A DNA stretch of 64,000 nt from CAZXFA01 sp964640085 (GCA_964640085.1 CAZXFA010000005.1:1-64000), one strand, 5' to 3'. Positions 1 through 8,900 are shown, counted from the first letter of the stretch. The notes: a model not told the origin generated them from the letters alone. Made by a program: numbers and translations.

Positions 1-77
1 AAGCCGGCCGCTCGCAAGAAGGCCGCCGCCCGCAAGCCGGCCGCTCGCAAGAAGGCCGCCGCCCGCAAGCCGGCCGC
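1..77 (+). repeat. 33-bp tandem repeat inside the basic tail
   Basis: Bases 1-33 and 34-66 are identical, and bases 67-77 match the first 11 bases again. The unit is in frame (11 codons), so copy-number change would lengthen or shorten the basic tail without a frameshift. The edge of the window cuts the array, so the number of copies is unknown. Confidence 0.85.
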
Positions 78-99
78 GACGACGAGAAGGCGACGCTAA
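1..99 (+). CDS. C-terminal tail of a Lys/Ala/Arg-rich DNA-binding protein (partial)
   Basis: The frame is open from the window edge to TAA at 97-99 and encodes 32 residues made almost only of Lys, Ala, Arg and Pro: an 11-residue unit KPAARKKAAAR twice, a third partial unit, then TTRRRR. Such histone-H1-like basic tails occur at the C-terminus of actinobacterial HU/HupB-type nucleoid proteins and some other nucleic-acid-binding proteins. The folded domain lies outside the window, so the family cannot be named from sequence here. The tail probably binds DNA without sequence specificity (inference). Confidence 0.6.
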   Translation, partial: KPAARKKAAARKPAARKKAAARKPAATTRRRR

Positions 100-526
100 C
101 GTCGTAGACGGCGATACCGCACCCGCTGTCATCCGCGGTGGGTACCTGCTCGCAGCGGGGAGATCCTGCCGGCGCGTTCCTCGTCCGCTTCTCGCGACCA
201 TCCGCGGCTCGTGGACTGTGAACAGCGGTCGGGACCGGTGGGATCTGGATCGCCCCTCGTCTCACCGCGGGTGTGTTCGCTGCCCAGCCGTCATGGGCGC
301 TCGCGCCTTGGGATTCCGTCCCGCCGGGGCTTCGCGTGCCGGGACTGAGACGAGAGCACATGCCCTTCGACCTGCGGACATCCCTTGGATCACTGTCGTT
401 GGGTGCACCAGCCCAAGGCGGGTGTGCGAGGTGGTCGCCGCCTCCCCGACTCCTTTCCGCCAAGGCTGGACTTGGGGCCCTCCAGTCTGGAAGATGGACC
501 GCACGCCGACCGAGGGAGGGATCTCG
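100..526. other. Intergenic stretch, no recognised gene
   Basis: The reading frames here give low-complexity Arg/Pro/Ala translations typical of non-coding high-GC DNA. The only functional mark is a GAGGGAGGG ribosome site at 512-520 just before the ATG at 527. No tRNA or terminator with a clear stem was seen. Confidence 0.5.
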
Positions 527-961
527 ATGGAACAGCCGCCGCAGGCTTCCGCCGGCGCATCGCAGGGCGCGGGATTGGCAGTGTGGATGACCCTCGCCGG
601 CGCCGCACTCGTCGTCGTCGGATCGTTCCTGCCCTGGGGAACCGTGAGCTTCCCGGGCGGTTCGCTGACCGAGAGCGGGATGGACGTCGACGGGTGGATC
701 AGCCTGATCCTCGGGCTCGCGATCGCCGCGGCAGGCGCCCTGGCATTGGTGCGCGAGGGCCTCGCGAGTATCGCCGTGATCGTGCTCGGCGCGCTCACGG
801 TGCTCCTGGGGATCTACGAGCTGACGCAGATCAACGACGCCGGCGACCTGGTCCCGCCAGGTGTGGACGTGTCGGTCGGCGTCGGCATCGGGATCTGGCT
901 CCTGATCATCGGGGCCGCGGGCGCGATCGTTGCCGGGGTGCTCGGTCGCCGCTCCACCTGA
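527..961 (+). CDS. Small four-helix membrane protein
   Basis: A 144-residue protein. I chose ATG 527 because GAGGGAGGG precedes it by 6 nt and because upstream in-frame codons translate to junk. After a short Gln/Ala/Gly-rich cytoplasmic N-terminus come four hydrophobic segments (about residues 17-38, 57-77, 82-102 and 118-139). The loop between helices 1 and 2 carries LPWGTVSFPG and an acidic stretch. The architecture resembles small actinobacterial membrane proteins of unknown function. No catalytic motif is visible. It stands alone between the basic-tail gene and a DUF1697 gene on the opposite strand, so context gives no function. Confidence 0.7.
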   Translation: MEQPPQASAGASQGAGLAVWMTLAGAALVVVGSFLPWGTVSFPGGSLTESGMDVDGWISLILGLAIAAAGALALVREGLASIAVIVLGALTVLLGIYELTQINDAGDLVPPGVDVSVGVGIGIWLLIIGAAGAIVAGVLGRRST

Positions 962-1181
962 CGCTCGGCTACTCCTCAGTTCCATCGAGCCCACCGCCAT
1001 CCGACATCGTGGCGAACAGGTCGGTCCAGACCATCCGCGGACCCTCCGGTCGACGGCGCGATCGTGTGCGGGTCCGTCCGGCATCCCTGGCAGGCGCACC
1101 GCGTCGATCCGACCGATCCGGGGTCCCCGCGGAACCGACTCACCCGAAGGCGGTAGGCCCCTGGGTTCGGGTGACCACCTG

Positions 1182-1727
1182 TCAGTCGGCTTCGTTCAGC
1201 CGTCTGAGGATCCGCTCGACCGTCAGGATGGTCCGCGTCGTGACTTCCCTTCCGAACTCCTCATCCATCCATCGCATGAGATCCGGCGTCTTGACGCTGA
1301 TGAGATCGATGACGCTGCAGATGTCCCGGCCGTACGTCCCCAGGATCGTGTATGCCCGATCCCGGGGCCGGTAGGGGAAGCAACGTGTCGTGCGCGGCTT
1401 GCTCTTGAGGAAGGTCACGTTCAGGTGAGTCGTGCTCGAGTGGTCGATGCCCGCGAAGGGGGCCCGGTCCACGAGAGCCTGGATCTCCGTCCTGGAGCGG
1501 ATGATCGTCGTGCTCGCGAATCCCAGTAGCTCCGGCAGCGCCTCCTCGACCTTCCTCTCCAGGGCCCTCACCGCCGACGAGTCGGTCTGGAACAGCACGT
1601 TCCCGCTCGACATCACGGTGCGGACGTTGCTGAAGCCTAGGTCCTCGAAGAGTCCACGCAGCTTGTCGTTCCGCATGTTGGGGTTCGTAGGCGCGATCCC
1701 CCGCAGGAGCGCGACGTAGCTCTTCAT
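1182..1727 (-). CDS. DUF1697 family protein
   Basis: A 181-residue protein beginning MKSYVALLRGI, with the family hallmarks: LLRGIAPTNPN near the N-terminus, the LGFSNVRTVMSSGNVLF block (about residues 31-47) and a DLISVKTPDLMRWMDEEFG block near the C-terminus. Length is as expected for DUF1697 (about 170-185). The family is cytosolic and of unknown function. The gene is monocistronic. Transcription runs away from the decayed thioredoxin-reductase region to its right. Confidence 0.9.
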   Translation of the reverse strand: MKSYVALLRGIAPTNPNMRNDKLRGLFEDLGFSNVRTVMSSGNVLFQTDSSAVRALERKVEEALPELLGFASTTIIRSRTEIQALVDRAPFAGIDHSSTTHLNVTFLKSKPRTTRCFPYRPRDRAYTILGTYGRDICSVIDLISVKTPDLMRWMDEEFGREVTTRTILTVERILRRLNEAD

Positions 1728-1860
1728 TCCGACGTGGGCGTGACTCTTCTCAGATCGATCGGACCTGGACCCCTTCGTCAGCCGAGCCTACGCTCTTCCA
1801 CCGCGTTCGAGTCTAGGCCGCTGACGACCGAACCAGCGCGTAGGCGATGGAGGGATCGTC

Positions 1861-2195
1861 GTCTCCATCTCGTCGGGACGAGTACATGGGTCGGCCGGGC
1901 TGGTCGCGACGGGTACCTCGTACCAGCGACTGGGCATGTCCGGCGAGGAGGACCTGATCGGCGCCGGGATCCACTTCTGCGCCACCTGCGACGGTCCGTT
2001 CTGCGGGAGAGCCGAGGAGCTGCTCGTGATCGGCGGTGGGAACTCGGGCGTGGAGGAGGGGCAGTTCCTCGCCCAGTTCGCCGACCGGATCCGCCTGGTC
2101 GAGTTCATGCCGGAGCGCGTCCGCCCACCTGCAGGAGCGCGCGCGATCGAACCCCAAGTGCGCGATCCGCACGAACATGGAGGCCCTCGTGTTCC
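1861..2195 (+). pseudogene. Thioredoxin reductase-like fragment, frameshifted
   Basis: From about 1891 the translation reads AGLVATGTSYQRLGMSGEEDL, then FCATCDG with the redox CATC pair at 1978-1989, then VIGGGNSGVEEGQFLAQFA, the second nucleotide-binding loop of thioredoxin reductases. Near 2110-2125 homology moves to the next frame (LQERARSNPK), so at least one indel has occurred. The N-terminal FAD-binding part and the C-terminal FAD part are missing. No start codon or full domain is present, so no working reductase can be made. The fragment runs into a MerR remnant. Confidence 0.75.
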
Positions 2196-2356
2196 GCCGC
2201 GGGAGCTCGCGGCAAACCCGGCGGCGGGAGGTGTCCGCCGAGATCGCCGCCCTGGAGCGATCGCGAGCGGACCTGGAACGGCTCGCCCGCAGAGCCCGGC
2301 GGTGCTCGCCGCAGGACTGCGAACAGGCGAACGTCTGCAACATCATCGAGTGCTAG
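2196..2356 (+). pseudogene. C-terminal remnant of a heavy-metal MerR regulator
   Basis: The last about 50 codons before TAG at 2354-2356 read REVSAEIAALERSRADLERL, then CSPQDCEQANVCNIIE. This matches, nearly residue for residue, the C-terminal dimer helix and metal-binding Cys loop of the MerR-family gene at 9381-9776 (REVSARIEALTRARKELERL, RDCEAANVCHIIE). The winged helix-turn-helix half is absent: upstream sequence is thioredoxin-reductase-like. This is a truncated paralogue joined to another gene fragment. Confidence 0.7.
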
Positions 2357-2611
2357 ACGGGCCCGCGTCGAAAGCGACCGAGGGCCGTTCGCCAACGTGT
2401 CCCGGTGCCTCACCGGTGGGTGGTCGCCCCGTCGATCGTGGTACGAACTGGACGACGGATCGAGGGGGACGACGCGCTGCGTAACGGCGCGGCACCTCGT
2501 GGGGACGGCCACGAAGATGGAAGCGCTCGATGCAAGTGATCGCGGACCCGCACCCGCCCGGAGCGCACGGCCGCCCGATCCGACGGACCGCCGTGCGGGG
2601 GGAGGCCGTCG

Positions 2612-4441
2612 ATGAGCGCCACCCTGATCGCCGACTACGGCCTCGTCGGGGACAGCCGCGGCTCCGCACTGGTCTCGAGAACCGGGTCGGTCGACTGGCT
2701 CTGCTTCGGTCGGTTCGACGCGCCTCCGGTGCTAGGTCGACTGCTGGACGATGCCGCAGGGCACTGGTCCATCGCGCCGACGGGTCCATCCGAGACGACT
2801 CGTCGGTACCTCGACGGCACGATGGTCCTCGAGACGACCTTCACGACCACCACCGGGACCGTCACGCTCCAGGACGGATACGCCATCGGTGCGCTCGAGG
2901 ACGACCACGAGCTGGGCGCTCAGGCCCCGGGGGTGCTTGTCCGACGGGTCACGTGCCGCGAAGGGTCCGTCCGGCTCGCGCTCGAGTACGCGCCGCGACC
3001 AGAGTTCGGGCTGATCGCCCCGCTGCTGTCCCCCATCGACGGCGGTCTCCGGGCCCGCGGCGGCGCGAGCGTCCTCACGCTGTCCGGGGTGGGAAGGTTC
3101 GAGGTCGCCGGATCGACCGGCAGGGCTGAGTTCGTCCTTCGTGCAGGCGAACGGCGGATCTTCGCGCTCGGCCATGCCTGGAGCTGGGATCCCGCCCAGC
3201 CGGTCACCCTGGGCGAGGATGTGGCCGATCGGCTGCTGGAGGACACCATCGCCGCATGGAGGACGTGGTCGCGGATCCACGACGGCTACGAGGGGCCCTG
3301 GCGGGACCTCGTGCTTCATAGCGGTCGGGTGCTCCAGGTGCTCACGTTCCGACCGACGGGCGCCATGGTGGCCGCGCCCACGACGTCCCTGCCCGAGACG
3401 ATCGGAGGCGAGCGCAACTGGGACTACCGCTACGCCTGGGTCCGCGACGCGAGCTTCACGCTTCAAGCGCTCGGACGCACGGCCTGCCCGGCAGAAGCGC
3501 ACCACTTCTTCGTGTGGATGGCCGGGACCACAGCCGAGAGCCTGCACCAGGGCTCCGAGCTACAGATCATGTTCGGCGTCGGCGGCGAGCACGACCTGTC
3601 CGAACGGGAGGTCCCGCGCCTCGCCGGGTACCGGGGGAGCCGGCCCGTCCGGGTGGGGAACGCCGCCTGGGATCAGCGCCAGCTCGATGTCTACGGCGAG
3701 CTGCTCGACGCGGCCGCGGTCTTCGTCGACCAGTTCGAGGAGCTCGACGGTCCGACGGTGCACTTCCTGGTCGACGCGGCCGACGCCGCCGCCGCGCGGT
3801 GGCGGGAGGACGACGAGGGCATCTGGGAAGTGCGGGGCGGCCGCCGGCCGTTCCTCTACTCGAAGCTGATGTGCTGGGTCGCGCTCGATCGCGCCATCGC
3901 GATGGCCGACCGGCTGGAGGCCGTCGATCGCGTTGCCGACTGGGTGCGGGTTCGCGAGGAGATCCGCGCCGCGATCCTCGTGAGCGGATGGAGCGAGACC
4001 GCGAGGGCCTTCACGCAGGCGTTCGGCTCCGACGACCTCGACGCGTCGGTGCTGATGATGCCGATCGTCGGGTTCATCCCGGCCACGGACCCTCGGATGC
4101 TGGCCACGATCGATGCCGTCGCCGGCCGGCTCGTCGACCGCAACGGGCTCGTGATGCGCTATCGGGCGCACGACGGCCTCGAGGGAGAGGAAGGCGCGTT
4201 CCTGTTGTGTACCTTCTGGCTGGCGCAGGCCCAGGCGATGGCCGGGCGTCTGGGAGACGCACGCACGACCTTCCGTCGGGCGGCGGCTTGCGTGAACGAC
4301 GTGGGCCTGCTGTCCGAGGAGGTGGACACGGAGACCGGCGAGCTCCTTGGGAACTTCCCGCAGGCGTTCAGCCACATCGGCCTGATCAACGCCGCCGCCG
4401 CCATCGCCGAGGCGGAGGGCGTGAACGCGTCCCCTCCGTGA
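2612..4441 (+). CDS. Glycoside hydrolase family 15 protein (glucoamylase/trehalase-like)
   Basis: A 609-residue protein of typical length for actinobacterial GH15 enzymes. The start ATG follows GGGGGGAGG. The N-terminal beta-sandwich domain begins IADYGLVGDSRGSALV and contains GSVDWLCFGRFD. The (alpha/alpha)6 catalytic domain contains ERNWDYRYAWVRDASF (about residues 268-283), EEGAFLLCTFWLAQ and LLSEEVDTETGELLGNFPQAFSHI near the C-terminus, all GH15 hallmarks with the glutamates expected for acid/base catalysis. There is no signal peptide, so it probably acts in the cytosol on alpha-linked glucose polymers or trehalose. Which substrate cannot be told from sequence. Upstream is pseudogene debris and downstream is a convergent gene fragment, so it appears monocistronic. 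Confidence 0.9.
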   Translation: MSATLIADYGLVGDSRGSALVSRTGSVDWLCFGRFDAPPVLGRLLDDAAGHWSIAPTGPSETTRRYLDGTMVLETTFTTTTGTVTLQDGYAIGALEDDHELGAQAPGVLVRRVTCREGSVRLALEYAPRPEFGLIAPLLSPIDGGLRARGGASVLTLSGVGRFEVAGSTGRAEFVLRAGERRIFALGHAWSWDPAQPVTLGEDVADRLLEDTIAAWRTWSRIHDGYEGPWRDLVLHSGRVLQVLTFRPTGAMVAAPTTSLPETIGGERNWDYRYAWVRDASFTLQALGRTACPAEAHHFFVWMAGTTAESLHQGSELQIMFGVGGEHDLSEREVPRLAGYRGSRPVRVGNAAWDQRQLDVYGELLDAAAVFVDQFEELDGPTVHFLVDAADAAAARWREDDEGIWEVRGGRRPFLYSKLMCWVALDRAIAMADRLEAVDRVADWVRVREEIRAAILVSGWSETARAFTQAFGSDDLDASVLMMPIVGFIPATDPRMLATIDAVAGRLVDRNGLVMRYRAHDGLEGEEGAFLLCTFWLAQAQAMAGRLGDARTTFRRAAACVNDVGLLSEEVDTETGELLGNFPQAFSHIGLINAAAAIAEAEGVNASPP

Positions 4442-4459
4442 CCCCGCGCTCACCCGTGC

Positions 4460-4657
4460 TCACCGATCCTCGCGGCGCCCGGTGAGGCAGGGATCCTGGG
4501 GGCAGTGGCCGATCCGGCTGAAGCGCTCCACCTTCCCGCCGTCACGCGTCAGCGCGCCGGACAGGATCTTCGTCAGGGTGCTCTTGCCTCGAACCGTTCT
4601 CCCCACCAGGCCGACGATCTCCCCCCGGCACAGCTCCAGGTCGACTCCGCGGAGCAC
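4460..4657 (-). pseudogene. N-terminal fragment of an ABC transporter ATPase
   Basis: A 65-codon frame reading LRGVDLELCRGEIVGLVG, then GRTVRGKST, an intact Walker A pattern (GxxxxGKST), then LTKILSGALTRDGG. It stops after PQDPCLTGRREDR, before the Q-loop region is complete, the signature motif or Walker B. A working nucleotide-binding domain needs about 200 more residues, so this is a truncated remnant. No transporter partner gene adjoins it. Confidence 0.65.
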
Positions 4658-4731
4658 CTGGGACCGTCCGGCGCCGGGGCCACAGCCCGTGTGGGAAGCC
4701 TCTTGTCAGGCCCGCCGCCCACAGCACCGGG

Positions 4732-4764
4732 ACCTCGGTCGAGGCTTCAGAGCCTCGCGACCGA
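4732..4764 (-). terminator. Hairpin downstream of copA
   Basis: CCTCGGTCGAGGC and GCCTCG-CG-ACCGAGG form a 13-bp stem with a two-base bulge around a 6-base loop, about 80 nt beyond the copA stop. There is no T-run, as is common in high-GC actinobacteria. A terminator role is likely but unproven. Confidence 0.5.
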
Positions 4765-4846
4765 GGCTCGGCGACGGGCTCAGCCAGGTTCCGATGGTGC
4801 TCTTGTGTCTCACCCACTTCCGTCGGGCTCGTTGCCTCGACAACGA

Positions 4847-7800
4847 TCATCGATATGCGTCTGGGTTGGCCAGGAACCTCTCGTGGCAGCTCTCCGAGCA
4901 GAAGTAGTGGGTCTGGCCCTCGTACTCCTCGCTCGCCGCCGCGCCCGAGGGGTCGATCTCCATCCCGCACACGGGATCCTTCACCGTCATGGTCTCCACC
5001 TCTTCCTCTTGCCGGTCCTCACGGACCTCGATCGCTGGCCTCACCTCTGGAGCGGTGGCGTCGGCCGGTCCGATCGTGGCAGGTCGGAACCGCCGCAGCC
5101 GGTTGGCGTTGGCCACCACGGACAGGGACGACAGCGCCATGGCGCCGGCGGCGATCATCGGGTCCAACAGCATCCCGATGGCGGGATACAGCACGCCGGC
5201 GGCGATCGGGATCCCCGCCGCGTTGTAGCCGAAGGCCCAGAACAGGTTCTGCCGGATGTTGCGCATCGTGTCCCGGGACAGGGTGATCGCCGTGACCACG
5301 CCGTCCAGGTCCCCGGAGATCAGGGTGATGTCCGAGGATTCGATCGCCACGTCGGTGCCGGTCCCGATGGCGATGCCCACGTCGGCCTGCGCCAGCGCGG
5401 GCGCGTCGTTGATGCCGTCCCCGACCATGGCGACGAGCTTGCCCTCGTCCTGGAGCCTTCGAACCTCGAGCGACTTGTCCTCGGGCAGCGGCCGAACGGC
5501 TCTACGAGCTCCACGAGGAGGGAGATTTCGACCTCATCNNNNNNNNNNCCCGAGCTGCCGCGCGATCGCCTCGGCCGTGCGACGGTTGTCGCCGGTGATC
5601 ATGACCACCTGGAGACCGGCCTGGCGGAGAGCTCCGACCGCCGTCACCGAGCCCTCCTTCAGGGTGTCGGCGACGGCCACCACACCGGCCGGCGCACCGT
5701 CGATCGCCGCGTAGATCGCGGTCTTGCCCTCGGCGGCCAGCCGCTCGACCACCGCGTCGAGCGGCGTCGGGTCGATCGCGCAATCCTGGAGCAGGCTCCG
5801 CCGCCCCACGACCACCTCGTGCCCGTCCACCGTCGCCTGGATACCCTTGCCGGTCACCGAGTCGAAGCTCGTCGGCTCCTCCAGGCGCACGCCTCGGTCC
5901 CTCGCCCCGAGCACCACGGCCTGGGCCAGGGGATGCTCGGACGAGCGCTCCCCGGAGGCCACCAGGCGCAGGAAGTGCTCCTCCGACAAGCCGCTGGAGG
6001 CCACGACGTCGGTCAGCGATGGCTCGCCCTTCGTGATCGTCCCGGTCTTGTCCAGCACGATCGCGTCCAGCTTGTGCGCGGTCTCCAGCGCCTCCGCCGA
6101 GCGGATCAGGATGCCGCGCTGGGCCCCCTTGCCCGTGGCCACCATGATCGACAGCGGCGTGGCCAGGCCGAGGGCGCAGGGGCAGGCGATGATCAGGACC
6201 GAGACCGCCGCGACCAGGGCGAACGTGAGCGCAGCGGTCGCGTGCAGGTCGAACCACAGCACGAAGGTGCCGATGGCGATGAAGATCACCATCGGCACGA
6301 AGTAGGAGGCGACCAGATCGGCCAGGCGCTGGATCGGGGCCTTGGAGGCCTGGGCCTGCTCGACCAGCTTGACGATCTGGGCGAGCATCGTGTCCTTACC
6401 GACCTTGGTGGCTCGGAAGCGGAAGGCCCCGGTCTGATTGATCGTCGCGCCGATCACGATGTCCCCGGGGCGCTTCTCGACCGCGATGGGCTCCCCGGTG
6501 ACCATCGACTCGTCCACGGCGGAGAGCCCCTCGGTCACCTCGCCGTCGACGGGGATCTTCTCGCCGGGCCGGACCGAGACGACGTCCCCGGCCTCCACCT
6601 GCTCGACGGGGATCTCGATTTCCTTGCCATCGCGAACCACCCGCGCGGTCTTGGCCTGGAGCCCGATCAGGGTTCGGATGGCTTCGCCGGTTCCGGCCTT
6701 GGCCCTGGCCTCGAAGAGCCGGCCCAACAGGATCAGGGTGAGGATCACCCCCACGGCCTCGTAATAGACGGAGCGCAGGCTCTCGGGGAAGGTCTCCGGG
6801 GCCACCGTCACCACCAGGCTGTAGCCGAACGCTGCCGTGGAACCGATCGTGATCAGCGTGTTCATGTCGGCGGTGCGGTGGCGAAGGGTCAGCCAGCCCG
6901 TGCGGTGGATCGGCCAGCCCGTGTAGATCATCACCGGGGCGATGAGCGCCAACTGGAACCACCGGTTCGACAGGATCGAGGGGAGCCACGACGGATCCAG
7001 GTAGTCGCCAACCATCACCGCGAACAGCACGGGGGCGGTCAGCACGGCGCCGACCACGACGCGCCGGGTGAGGTCGCGGATCTCGGCCCGGCGGGCAGCA
7101 GCCTCGGCGTCCTCGGTCTCCTCTGAGCCCGGCTCCGGGCGCTCCTCAACGTTGTACCCGGCGGAGGCCACCCGCTTCCTCATCTCTGGCACCTGGACCT
7201 GGGACGGATCGAAGTCCACCGTCACGCGCTCGGCCCCGAAGTTCGCCTGGACCCGATCGACGCCGCGGACACCGTCGAGCGCGCTCTCGATGTTCCGAAC
7301 GCACGTCGGACAGGTCACGCCGCTTCCTCGCAGGGCGAGCTCCACCCGGCTGGTCCGTCCCACCTCCATGGTGGGGCCGACCCCCACCGCCCTCGCGGAC
7401 TCGTGGGTGTGACCTTCGTGCTCCGCGGAACCCGTGATCGTGGCCGTCGCCGTCTCTGGCTGAGCAGCCGGCTCAGCAGACCGGCTCTCGGCCGCCCGAG
7501 CACCGTGCCCCTCGCCGGAGGAGGGCTCCACCACCAGGGTGCCGTGGAGCATGTTCATCCCGCAGGCGAACCCGAACTCGCCACTCCGGTCGGGGAGGAG
7601 CTCCACCCTGGTCCGCCCGAAGGCCGCGAGCGACTTGCTCACGCCGAAGTCCGGGAACACCACGCGCGAGGAGCAGTCGCTGTTCTCCTGACGGTCGAAC
7701 ACAAGCCGAAGCGGTACCCCCTCGGAGACGCGGATCAGGTTGGGCGAGTACCCGCCTTTGACGGTGATCTCGACCTCCTGCACGCCCTCTCGGACCTCGG

Positions 7801-7894
7801 CCCGGCGGGCCTCCTTCGGCCCGAAGAAGAACCAGGCCAGCGCTCCGATGAGCGCGATCCCTGCGACCGTGACCGCGATCTCTGCGCCTGTCAT
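4847..7894 (-). CDS. copA: Copper-type P1B ATPase with N-terminal cupredoxin and C-terminal YHS domain (crosses an N gap)
   Basis: ATP-driven metal exporter of the inner membrane. Order of parts: membrane anchor (residues 5-24); cupredoxin-like domain (about 38-125, ending in CGMNMLHG); His/Glu linker with EHEGHTHE; HMA domain with CPTC (195-198); P1B core with the TGE loop (VDESMVTGEP), the transport motif ACPCALG, the phosphorylated DKTGT and SSEHPLAQ; then, after the gap, PEDK, MVGDGINDAP and the last helices. It ends in a YHS domain (MTVKDPVCGM, FCSESCHERF). CPC indicates Cu(I) or a similar soft metal. The 10-N gap at 5539-5548 lies between ITGDN and PEDK. A TGA is in frame at the gap edge, so that junction is unresolved. 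Start ATG overlaps the csoR stop (ATGA), giving a SHOCT-csoR-copA operon. Confidence 0.85.
5539..5548. other. Assembly gap of 10 N inside copA
   Basis: Ten N separate the two halves of copA. About 50 bases on the low-coordinate side do not translate into expected P-type ATPase sequence until AVRPLPEDK appears, so bases next to the gap may be wrongly joined. The true gap length is unknown. Confidence 0.9.
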
Positions 7895-8228
7895 GCCAGC
7901 ACCACTTCCCCAGGGTCGCCTCGATCCAACCTCGTCCTCTTCCTGCTCTTCACCGCCCCACGAAGCGCGCGACGGTCAGCCACGAGCTCCTCCACCTTCT
8001 CCTCGCCCTCGCCGTCCTCGATCCCATCCTTCACGCGATGCCGAGCGTGCTGGTGGAGCAGGGCCGGCCCCACCGCCCTCGTGGCCGCGATCAGGGCGTT
8101 CAGCTGCGTGAGGATGCCCAGGCAGTACCTGTCGTCCTCCACCATCCCGCTGCCACCCCACGGACCCGCCCCTCGATCCGATGGGCGCGATCCAGGAGCC
8201 CCCTACGGGTGCACGAGTAGCCGGGCAC
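7891..8228 (-). pseudogene. csoR: CsoR-family copper-sensing repressor, broken by one missing base
   Basis: GTG at 8226-8228 follows GGAGGG by 8 nt and starts a frame giving LLDRAHRIEGRVRGVAAG, the CsoR helix 1. At about 8146-8150 one G appears lost (gcgggg reduced to gcggg), and homology continues in the next frame: MVEDDRYCLGILTQLNALIA, HQHARHRV, then KVEELV, to TGA at 7891-7893. In CsoR, copper is held by Cys, His and Cys. The first Cys (DRYC) and the His are present, but the second Cys is Arg (HRV instead of HCV). The stop overlaps the copA start. Either a decayed repressor or an assembly error, and read data would decide. If real, copA would lack this repressor. Confidence 0.75.
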
Positions 8229-8233
8229 CTCGG

Positions 8234-8497
8234 CTACCCTCCAGGACCCTCTCCACGCAGGACCGCGCGCCGACGCTCGAACTCCTCCTGGTCGATCTCA
8301 CCGCGCGCGAAGCGCTGCTCGAGGGTGCCCAGAGCATCCGACGCCGGCTCCCCGCGTCGCTCGGCGCCGGTCGGGCCGGCGAACGTTCGGATCGCCCAGA
8401 CCACCAGGGCGATCAGGCCGCCCCAGAACACGATCATCATCAGCGACATGAACAGCCACCCGGTCCAACCGCTCGGGCCCCATCCGTCCCACATCAC
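8234..8497 (-). CDS. SHOCT-domain small membrane protein
   Basis: About 87 residues. GTG (8497) directly precedes ATG (8494), and either could start, with GGGAGG 9 nt upstream. The N-terminus is Trp/Gly rich (MWDGWGPSGWTGWLF), followed by one strong transmembrane helix (LMMIVFWGGLIALVVWAIR). The C-terminus is a SHOCT motif: DALGTLEQRFARGEIDQEEFERRRAVL. SHOCT proteins are common beside copper ATPase and CsoR genes in actinobacteria, and their exact role is unknown. It is 5 nt upstream of csoR and is probably the first gene of the copper operon. Confidence 0.8.
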   Translation of the reverse strand: MMWDGWGPSGWTGWLFMSLMMIVFWGGLIALVVWAIRTFAGPTGAERRGEPASDALGTLEQRFARGEIDQEEFERRRAVLRGEGPGG

Positions 8498-8522
8498 CGC
8501 CGGCCACCTCCCAGATACGTCC

Positions 8523-8548
8523 CGGTTATAGGGTACCCCGGTACCCAA
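8523..8548 (-). promoter_or_regulatory. Promoter with CsoR-type operator for the SHOCT-csoR-copA operon
   Basis: A perfect inverted repeat GGGTACC-CC-GGTACCC (8531-8546) sits immediately upstream of a TATAAC -10-like hexamer (minus strand, 8524-8529). About 12 nt further is the GGGAGG ribosome site. CsoR operators are GC-rich palindromes of G/C tracts flanked by TA-containing ends, and this one lies where a repressor would block the polymerase. Assignment to CsoR is by position and form. Confidence 0.6.
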
Positions 8549-8631
8549 TCTGCTGGACTGCCCAGGGTCCCGAAACCCTCGGGACCTCCGGACCTCTGGC
8601 CTCGGGGGAGCAGTGGCCCCATGCTCCCTTC

Positions 8632-8900
8632 ATGCCCGGTAGGGGCATCATCCGCTGATCCTGCGACGACCGCATCGCGTCACCGGCCGGCTCCCCGGGG
8701 TCGGCTCGATGTACGAGGACGACCGCCACTGCATCGACATCCTCTATCAGATCGCGTCGGCCCGGGCTGGCCTCGGGGCGCCAGCGGCACTCATCGCCGA
8801 CGACCACATCAACGCCCGCGTGCGGCAGGCTGGGATGTCCCGTCGAGACGGTCGAGGAGCTGATGGCACGATGCGCCGCCGGTTCCTCCGGAGCGTCTGA
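8632..8900 (+). pseudogene. Second CsoR-family gene, multiply frameshifted
   Basis: Begins ATGCCCGGT, then shifts frame to HHPLILRRPHRVTGRLPGVG, continues MYEDDRHCIDILYQIASARA, HINARVRQAG, then shifts to VETVEELMA and back to RRRFLRSV before TGA at 8898-8900. All parts of a CsoR/RcnR protein are recognisable, but at least two or three indels break it. As in the copy at 7891, the second metal Cys is Arg (HINARV where HxxCV is expected). It lies on the plus strand between the copper operon and the MerR pair. Confidence 0.65.
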
